From: an uncultured SAR86 cluster bacterium
GTDB taxonomy: Bacteria; Pseudomonadota; Gammaproteobacteria; Magnimaribacterales; AG-339-G14
Assembly (NCBI GenBank): GCA_902624765.1
Contig: CACNYO010000009.1
Coordinates: 1-38,320, forward strand
Reading direction: 5' to 3'
Length of the DNA stretch: 38,320 nt
The notes below the pieces were generated by a model. The model was given only the letters and a program-made list of their open reading frames with translations. It did no database searches and had not been told where the DNA came from. The translations under genes and the position numbers were made by a program. This document shows, piece by piece, positions 31,629-38,320 of the stretch (position 1 is the stretch's first letter; every line of letters begins with the position of its first letter).

Positions 31629-33766
31629 TATTTAATCGATAATTCTTCAAGGATATTTCTAGCTTCATCAAATTTCTCTAAAGTCCATAGAAAGTATCTT
31701 GAATCTACGGATATCGTTCTAGCTTCTGGAATATATTTGTAGTCAGCGATAATCGTTTGAAGCATCCCATCAAAAGCAAGACCAACCAACTCACCTTTGG
31801 CGTTAAGCGTGGCTGACCCTGAATTTCCATTTGTAATATCGAGATCGCACAAAAAATTTACAGGAACAGAACCTAGGGATTGCAACTCGTATCTTCCATA
31901 ATTTTTTTTAGAGATTAAATCCATTAGCTTGTCTGGAGCATCAAAAGGCTCCTCTCCGCTATGTTTTTTATTAATACCTTCTAGACGGGTGAATGGACCG
32001 TAGGTAACGCCGTCTTCTAAAGATACTCCCTTAACGTTACCAAAGGTAATTCTGAGGGTGCCGTTAGCATCTGAGTACAATGACTTCCCAATACTTTTAT
32101 AGTATTTTCTTAATGATTTTATGAAGGTTGATTTGAGTCTTTGTTTTTCGCTAGCTTCAGACTTAGCAATGTTTTCGTACTCCATTTGCTCATCAAATAG
32201 AATCCTTGCAATGTTAATGAAAGGATCTTCAATTGAATTGAGTTCATCTAGAGATAAGTCAATCAACGAAAGTCTATCTTCAGCAGAATCCAATAATGAT
32301 TTTTGTGAGTAGATATCTTCAACAATTTTTTTAGACTTTTTAAAGTCTGCATCTAGTTGAAAATAATTGCTAAATTGTGGCCTTGTCAAATTTCCGTCAA
32401 AAGTTCTATATTTTTCAAGTCGGTTAATAAAAATTTCTTTATCAACTCTTTTATCAAGACGATAATCAAGAGATTTAATTCCATTCACAATATTTTCATG
32501 ATCTCTCTCTTGGTAGCCAATTTCTCGTTGATCATTTGGTTTGGTTCTTTCATAGGCGTATCTGTAAATTCTTTGAGCAGTAGAAATCATTCTTGAATTT
32601 CCATAATAATAATTAGGTAACTCTTTCGCCTTTTGATCATCAATCAAAGAAAGAAGCGAACCTAAAGACTCTTTTTCTTGTTTAGAGCCTTTTTCATTTA
32701 AATAATCTATGAAACCTAACCAATCAGAATTGGCTTTGTCTTGAACTTTGAATGACTCCGCACCATCTATTTGTCCTGATATTTTTTTATAATAATTTTC
32801 ATAACCGCTGATTAATCCTCTATATTTTAAAGAAGAACCATCTTCATCTTTTGTAGAAGATCTCATTATGTCTATTCCTGACTTTAAAAAATTAACGAAA
32901 CCTTGAAATCCTTCCTCTATATCAAATTCCACTTCGTTATATGTAAGCAACCTGTTGGTTGTTCCTGGATATCCGGCAACCATAACAAAATCTCCTTCTT
33001 GAACTCCTTTTGCTGATATTTTTAAATAGTTCTTGGACTTGTATGGTTTATTTTGGTTAGCAAATTCTTTGCTGCTGCCATCAGGAGCCACATAAGCTCG
33101 CAACAATGCAAAATCCCCTGTGTGTCTTGGAAACATCCAATTATCTATCTCGCCGCCGTACTCACCTATCGAAGCAGGTGGAGCGTAGACCAATCGGACA
33201 TCTCTTATTTTTAATCTTTTTTCTAATTGATAAGTCTCTCCGCTGAAAAATGATCTGACATTGCATCTGATTTCATCGCTTGTCTCGCATTGTTCAATGA
33301 TGCTTTTTTTATTACTTTCAATTTTATTGTATCTATCAAGATCATTTTTAAGGTTTTCTGTTTGTCTCAACACAGCCTTGGTAACATTGGTGATGCTTTG
33401 AGTCACGTAAGCACTTGACCCAGGTGCAGACGGTTTTTCCTCTGATTTGCTTCTGGCAACAAATCCGGTCTCGAACAAATTCTCCTTTTCGGAAGAGTTA
33501 AATTGTAAATATGACCCTTCGATACAATGGTAATTCGTTGCAATAAGACCTTCTGGAGAGACAAACGATGCAGAGCATCCACCAAGACTTACTATTGCAT
33601 TAAGCGGGAAAGAAAATAAATCTGTTAGATTATCTGCGTCCCCAGAATATCCTGTGTTTTTTAACTCCTTTTTTAAAGTACCCATTTGAGAGGGTTCCCA
33701 CATACCCTCAACCGCAAACAAATTAAGATTTAACAAAGCTAAAATAATCAGTAATTTAATCCTCAT
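31625..33766 (-). CDS. S46 family peptidase (DPP7/DPP11-like dipeptidyl peptidase)
   Basis: 713 aa with signal peptide; VSLGGCSASFVSPEGLIATNYHCIEGSYLQFNS, PPASIGEYGGEIDNWMFPRHTGDFALLRAYV, DITNGNSGSATLNAKGELVGLAFDG. Confidence 0.92.
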   Translation of the reverse strand: MRIKLLIILALLNLNLFAVEGMWEPSQMGTLKKELKNTGYSGDADNLTDLFSFPLNAIVSLGGCSASFVSPEGLIATNYHCIEGSYLQFNSSEKENLFETGFVARSKSEEKPSAPGSSAYVTQSITNVTKAVLRQTENLKNDLDRYNKIESNKKSIIEQCETSDEIRCNVRSFFSGETYQLEKRLKIRDVRLVYAPPASIGEYGGEIDNWMFPRHTGDFALLRAYVAPDGSSKEFANQNKPYKSKNYLKISAKGVQEGDFVMVAGYPGTTNRLLTYNEVEFDIEEGFQGFVNFLKSGIDIMRSSTKDEDGSSLKYRGLISGYENYYKKISGQIDGAESFKVQDKANSDWLGFIDYLNEKGSKQEKESLGSLLSLIDDQKAKELPNYYYGNSRMISTAQRIYRYAYERTKPNDQREIGYQERDHENIVNGIKSLDYRLDKRVDKEIFINRLEKYRTFDGNLTRPQFSNYFQLDADFKKSKKIVEDIYSQKSLLDSAEDRLSLIDLSLDELNSIEDPFINIARILFDEQMEYENIAKSEASEKQRLKSTFIKSLRKYYKSIGKSLYSDANGTLRITFGNVKGVSLEDGVTYGPFTRLEGINKKHSGEEPFDAPDKLMDLISKKNYGRYELQSLGSVPVNFLCDLDITNGNSGSATLNAKGELVGLAFDGMLQTIIADYKYIPEARTISVDSRYFLWTLEKFDEARNILEELSIKY

Positions 33767-34917
33767 TCTCCTGGCCTCCTCAAAAAAGATCTATTTAATT
33801 CATTAACGTTTTTGACTCCTGTAAGAATCATGCTTTGTTCGACTTCATCTTTTAAAAGTTGCAATGCATATTTAGCTCCGTTGTAGCCTCCCACAGATAG
33901 TCCATAAAGGTAAGGTCTGCCTCCCATGCAAGCATTAGCTCCCATGGCAAGGGCCTTTATGACATGAATACCTCTTCTGATACCCCCATCAACTATAATT
34001 TCAATAGAGTCGCCAACAGCATCTCTAATTTCTTTCAACATTTCAAATGGCGCTGGACATCCATCCAGTTGTCTTCCTCCATGATTTGAAATCATTATTG
34101 CTGAAGCTCCGATATCCTTTGCCCGTTTAGCATCTTCTACAGATAAAATTCCTTTGACCGCAAAAGCCTTATCCCATTGACCTATCATCCACTCAGCGTC
34201 TTTCCAAGTAACGGTTCTATCAAACTGACTGTTCATAAAATCCATGACTGAAATATCGTTAGCTGCATCTTTTAACCTATGCTCAATATTAACCATGGAT
34301 GGCGTCGGAGGATGAGTAAGATAATTCAATGTCCAATCAAATTTACTGGCAATATTTAGGTAAGACTTCAGTGTTAATTTTGGTGGCACGGTCATGCCCG
34401 TGCGAAGATCTCTTTCCCGTCTGCCGTTGACAGGGACATCAATAGTTAAGCAGAGAGCATCGTAATTAGCAGCTTTACATCTTTCAATGTATTCGACTGA
34501 GATACTTCTGTCCTTAAGAACGTAAATTTGAAAAACTTTAGGACCTTTAGATTTTTCAGCAACCTCTTCGATAGTAGTTGTTGATAGGGTAGAGAGGCAG
34601 AAAATCGTACCCATATCACTTGCAGCATTAGCTGCTGCTATTTCACCTTCGTGATGAAATAATCTGTGATAGCCGGTGGGCGAGCATATGTATGGCCAAT
34701 CAATATGTGTCCCAAGAACTTTTGTTGAAGTATCAATTTTATCTACATCAACTAAATAATTCGGGATCACTTCGTATTGTTCAAAGGAATTTGTGTTGTG
34801 TTTTATTGTCCATTCATCTCCTGCGGCACCATCGATGTAATGGAACATAGCTGCTGGCAATCTTTTTTCTGCAGCTTTTCTTAAATCGCTAATGTTATGA
34901 CAATCTTTTAATTTCAA
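33763..34917 (-). CDS. FMN-dependent alpha-hydroxy acid dehydrogenase/oxidase (LldD-like)
   Basis: 384 aa; MFHYIDGAAGDEWT, PTGYHRLFHHEGEIAAANAA, ISNHGGRQLDGCPAPFEML, DGGIRRGIHVIKALAMGANACMGGRPYLYGL. Confidence 0.92.
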   Translation of the reverse strand: MKLKDCHNISDLRKAAEKRLPAAMFHYIDGAAGDEWTIKHNTNSFEQYEVIPNYLVDVDKIDTSTKVLGTHIDWPYICSPTGYHRLFHHEGEIAAANAASDMGTIFCLSTLSTTTIEEVAEKSKGPKVFQIYVLKDRSISVEYIERCKAANYDALCLTIDVPVNGRRERDLRTGMTVPPKLTLKSYLNIASKFDWTLNYLTHPPTPSMVNIEHRLKDAANDISVMDFMNSQFDRTVTWKDAEWMIGQWDKAFAVKGILSVEDAKRAKDIGASAIMISNHGGRQLDGCPAPFEMLKEIRDAVGDSIEIIVDGGIRRGIHVIKALAMGANACMGGRPYLYGLSVGGYNGAKYALQLLKDEVEQSMILTGVKNVNELNRSFLRRPGE

Positions 34918-36179
34918 TTGTTAAATTCTTCCAAAAGTCTTTTTCTATCTGATTCATAGATTTTGCCACCAAAATAATAGCAAGGTATGGCTAATCCAGC
35001 GATCAAAGAAAAAGTAACAAGCATTATCGTATATGGTTCAGCCACATCAAAGGATCTTAAAACATCAGTAAAGATTCCACCTCCTAAAGAGCCAAATGTA
35101 AGACCGATAAGGTTTAGGCATAAAATATAAAACGCTACCACAGTAGCTCTTATTTTAGGCGGAACAAGCTCCTGAACGGTTGAAAAAGTAGGGCCGTAAA
35201 AACATCCAAGTTGGAAATAACCAATAACAACTCCAAGCCAAAAAACAAAAGTATTCGGTTCTACGAATCTATAAATTATTCCAAGAGGTAATAGCAACAG
35301 AGTAAGCCAAAAAAGAAACATTGGACGACCTTGATTGAAAGTTCTCAGCCACCAGTCGCTCATTAAACCACCAAACAAGTTTCCAGCAAGACCTGCAACC
35401 ACACCAATGATTCCAGTTAGTTGAGCAATTTCTGATCTTTCGAAACCTCTTTCTTGAGCATACCAAAGTTGTTCAAAAACTGCAGCTCCAAGCGCTACAT
35501 GATAAAGAACTCCGCCAGCTATAGTTAAGATTAATGCGTTGGAAGAGGTCAATGCATGTCTTAAAGTAGAAACTATTTCTGAAAAAGAGAGATTAACCTC
35601 GTCTGGATTATTGATAAGATGTTTTCTAGGACGGTCTTTAAAGAAAAATGCAATGATCCCCAAAACTGCTCCAATACCTCCTAAAATGTAAAAACAATTT
35701 CTCCATCCTAGTGGCTCACCAAGAAACCCAACTATAAGAAGACTTATCCCAACTCCAATAGGAACACCCATATAGTAAACTCCAGCAGCAAAACCCATCC
35801 TATTTGCTGGAAAGCTATCTGAAAGCATAGACATGGATGTTGGCGTTAAGATCGATTCTCCAACTCCAATAAAGGCTCTAGGAATGGCCATGCTAATAAA
35901 ACCTTTAGCAGCACCTGTAAACGCGGTAAAAACACTCCACAGCAGAACCCCAAAACCAATTAATCTTGGTCTGTTGTACTTATCAGCCAGAGTTCCCATG
36001 AACAATCCCATAATCGAATAAAAAAAGACAAAAGCTAGTCCAGTTAAAATCCCGTACTGCCAATCAGTTAAGCCTAGGTCAGGAACAATAAAATTTGCAA
36101 AACTTGCAATAAGTTGACGGTCCACAAAATTTAAAAGATTTAGAAGCGTCAAAAAGAAAAGTAACCTATATGGATTCAT
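34914..36179 (-). CDS. MFS transporter
   Basis: 421 aa, about 12 TM; LLNFVDRQLIASFANFIVPDLGLTDWQYGILTG, GTLADKYNRPRLIGFG, IPRAFIGVGESILTPTSMSMLSD. Confidence 0.92.
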   Translation of the reverse strand: MNPYRLLFFLTLLNLLNFVDRQLIASFANFIVPDLGLTDWQYGILTGLAFVFFYSIMGLFMGTLADKYNRPRLIGFGVLLWSVFTAFTGAAKGFISMAIPRAFIGVGESILTPTSMSMLSDSFPANRMGFAAGVYYMGVPIGVGISLLIVGFLGEPLGWRNCFYILGGIGAVLGIIAFFFKDRPRKHLINNPDEVNLSFSEIVSTLRHALTSSNALILTIAGGVLYHVALGAAVFEQLWYAQERGFERSEIAQLTGIIGVVAGLAGNLFGGLMSDWWLRTFNQGRPMFLFWLTLLLLPLGIIYRFVEPNTFVFWLGVVIGYFQLGCFYGPTFSTVQELVPPKIRATVVAFYILCLNLIGLTFGSLGGGIFTDVLRSFDVAEPYTIMLVTFSLIAGLAIPCYYFGGKIYESDRKRLLEEFNN

Positions 36180-36243
36180 ATTTCCCCAGTTGAATTATTT
36201 ATCCGTTCATGGAATATAATCATTATCCAGAAAAATAATTTTA

Positions 36244-36840
36244 ATGATAGTAGTAGGTTTAACAGGAGGAATTGGATCAGGAAAATCAGCTGTCTCAGAA
36301 ATTTTTGAGAGCTTAGGAGTAAAAGTTGTGGACGCAGATGTGGCTTCAAGACAGCCAGTGATGAAAGGACAACCAGCTTTAAAAAAAATTGCTGAAAAAT
36401 TTGGATCAAATATTCTTACTGCTGAGGGAGAATTAGATAGAAGAAAGCTTAGAGAAATTATATTTAAAGAGAGTACTGCAAAAGACTGGTTAGAAAATCT
36501 ACTTCATCCATTAATTCATCAAATACTCATCGATGATTTAGCAAGTGCGAGCTCAAAATATGCAATTTTGGTATCTCCTTTACTATTTGAAACAAATCAA
36601 AAAGACTTATGTTCAAAAACAATAGTTGTCGACACAAGCGAAGATAATCAAATTGATAGAACTACAAAAAGGGACAATGTTGATGCCAGTCAGATTAAAT
36701 TAATTATTGATTCCCAAATAGATAGAACAAGCAGGAATAAGCTTGCAGATATCATCATCTCAAACGATGGTTCTTTACAGGAATTAGAAAAAAAAGTTAA
36801 AAAAATTCATAAAGATTTAGAAGAAGAAATTCATAAATGA
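36244..36840 (+). CDS. coaE: Dephospho-CoA kinase
   Basis: 198 aa; MIVVGLTGGIGSGKSAVSEIFESLGVKVVDADVASR, VSPLLFET, RTTKRDNVD. Confidence 0.94.
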   Translation: MIVVGLTGGIGSGKSAVSEIFESLGVKVVDADVASRQPVMKGQPALKKIAEKFGSNILTAEGELDRRKLREIIFKESTAKDWLENLLHPLIHQILIDDLASASSKYAILVSPLLFETNQKDLCSKTIVVDTSEDNQIDRTTKRDNVDASQIKLIIDSQIDRTSRNKLADIIISNDGSLQELEKKVKKIHKDLEEEIHK

Positions 36841-37010
36841 AAAAAAAATGCCCTCGATGCAGAAAAATGTACTCTGTGAATAAGGATTCAAATCACAGAC
36901 CTTTTTGCAGTGAGAAATGTCAGGCCATTGACTTAGGCGATTGGTTTTTTGAGAAACACAAGATTTCCCGACCCATAATAGATGAAGATGATCTTTCTAT
37001 TGATCCATAA
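36837..37010 (+). CDS. yacG: YacG family zinc-binding protein (DNA gyrase inhibitor family); not in the ORF track
   Basis: 57 aa MKKKCPRCRKMYSVNKDSNHRPFCSEKCQAIDLGDWFFEKHKISRPIIDEDDLSIDP*; CPxC, FCSxxC and IDLGxW signature; 4-nt overlap with coaE. Confidence 0.88.
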   Translation: MKKKCPRCRKMYSVNKDSNHRPFCSEKCQAIDLGDWFFEKHKISRPIIDEDDLSIDP

Positions 37011-37548
37011 AAGTAGAAATACCTGCTATCCCATCAGCAGAATACTTTTTTGCCTCATCTAAGTCTGAAAGTCTCATTCCACCTAGAGCATAAGTCTTAA
37101 TTTCAGTAAGAGATCTTAATTCCTTAAATTTATGCCAACCTAAAGAAGAAGCATCCTGATGACTTTTTGTTTTTTTGACTGGTGAAACAAAAATATAATC
37201 CAGCTTAAGTTGGTTTGCTTTATTGATCTCCTCTTCATTGTGACAAGACGCACCTAAATAATTTTGAGAGCTTTCTACGTCCGATAAATTCATTAGATCC
37301 ACTGAATTGAAATGAATGCCATCAAATCGTTCTGAGATGTCTAGGTGTCTAGAGCTCAAAATCAGTTTGGTTTGATACTTTTTCTTCAGTAATAAAAATT
37401 TGTTTAAATTTTTATTAAGTTCTGAATTGTCTAAACATCTTAACAAAAGCAATTCTTTTTTGATTTTGATCGATTCCAACAGATCTAAGTAATCTTCAGG
37501 AATTACTTCAGGGGTAATAAAAAAATAATCAGGATCTATAGTCTGCAT
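36997..37548 (-). CDS. Thiamine-phosphate synthase/TenI-like TIM-barrel protein
   Basis: 183 aa; LILSSRHLDISERFDGIHFNS, LGASCHNEEEINKANQLKLDYIFVSPVKKTKSH..LGWHKFKEL, YALGGMRLSDLDEAKKYSADGIAGIS. Confidence 0.78.
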   Translation of the reverse strand: MQTIDPDYFFITPEVIPEDYLDLLESIKIKKELLLLRCLDNSELNKNLNKFLLLKKKYQTKLILSSRHLDISERFDGIHFNSVDLMNLSDVESSQNYLGASCHNEEEINKANQLKLDYIFVSPVKKTKSHQDASSLGWHKFKELRSLTEIKTYALGGMRLSDLDEAKKYSADGIAGISTFMDQ

Positions 37549-38320
37549 TCATGCTTACATAATCTTTAGATAAATCCGACGTAAGGACTTTGCTTATGTT
37601 ATTGCTATCACCCAGCTTAATAACTATTTCTATTTTTCTTTTTTTAAATTCTTTCAATCCTAATTTTTCTGAATAAGTTGAACTGAGTTTGTTATTTCTA
37701 AATACCTGGAGCTTTCCAAGCTTTAGATTAAATTTCTTCTCGTCAAAGCTAATATTGGTATTGCCAACTGCCATTAAAATTCTCCCCCAATTTGGGTCTT
37801 CTCCGAAAGCAGCTGTTTTTACTAAAAGAGAGTTAGCAATATTTTTAGCAACTGTTTTGCATTCGTTTTCAGTCTTGAGTCCTTTAACGGTGATCGAAAT
37901 TAGCTTTGTTGCTCCTTCAGCATCGAGTACTATTTTTTCTGCTAAAGAGTAAAAAATATCTTGAAGAGTCTCTATGATCTTTTTTTCATTGGCTTTCGAC
38001 AGTGAAATTAGTGATGATCCTGTAGCAATGAGCAAAGAAGAGTCATTTGTCGATTGATCTCCATCAATAGTTATTGAATTAAAAGAACCTTCGCAGGCTA
38101 ATTTATGGATTTTATCTAACTTCAATTTACCTATCTTTAAGTCAGTAAATACAAAGGACAACATTGTTGCCATGTTAGGTTCAATCATTGCTGAACCTTT
38201 AGCGATGCCAACAAAATTTATTGTCTCGCCTTTTATCTTGATACTCTTTTTTACTATTTTTTCTTTCTTGTCTGTTGTCATTATTGAAGTAGCAAAATTT
38301 TTCCAACTACTTCTACCAAG
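37529..38320 (-). CDS. argJ: Glutamate N-acetyltransferase / amino-acid acetyltransferase, 5' end beyond window
   Basis: KGSAMIEPNMATMLSF (Thr nucleophile motif), AAFGEDPNWGRILMAVG; frame stays open to the window edge, adding LGRSSWKNFATSI before MTTDKKEK. Confidence 0.93.
   Translation of the reverse strand, partial: LGRSSWKNFATSIMTTDKKEKIVKKSIKIKGETINFVGIAKGSAMIEPNMATMLSFVFTDLKIGKLKLDKIHKLACEGSFNSITIDGDQSTNDSSLLIATGSSLISLSKANEKKIIETLQDIFYSLAEKIVLDAEGATKLISITVKGLKTENECKTVAKNIANSLLVKTAAFGEDPNWGRILMAVGNTNISFDEKKFNLKLGKLQVFRNNKLSSTYSEKLGLKEFKKRKIEIVIKLGDSNNISKVLTSDLSKDYVSMNADYRS

Overview
This 38.3 kb window is low-GC, gene-dense bacterial chromosome. Protein content and gene order (bamD/rluD, coaE/yacG/argJ, trxA/rho) look gammaproteobacterial, plausibly a streamlined marine lineage; that assignment is inference. 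Core content: C-terminus of an ABC ATPase, ilvD, trxA, rho, rsmD, a flavin reductase-like gene, bamD, rluD, ilvB-ilvN-ilvC, tRNA-Ile(GAT), tRNA-Ala(TGC), amt, coaE, yacG (missing from the ORF track) and a truncated argJ. Accessory content: a tandem pair of large DUF5916/CBM9-like outer-membrane proteins; a three-gene overlapping glycolipid cassette (ArnT-like GT-C, a PAP2 + UPF0104/flippase-like fusion, and a GtrB/ArnC-like GT2); an orphan DGQHR-domain (DndB-like) gene directly after tRNA-Ile; a sulfatase + DUF3604 pair; sterol-desaturase-like and fatty-acid-desaturase genes with a small membrane protein; and a D-aminoacylase-like / S46 peptidase / FMN hydroxy-acid oxidase / MFS block. The best candidates for a second look are the orphan DGQHR gene and the PAP2-flippase fusion with its glycosyltransferase partners. 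No CRISPR array, rRNA gene, transposase or integrase was recognised.
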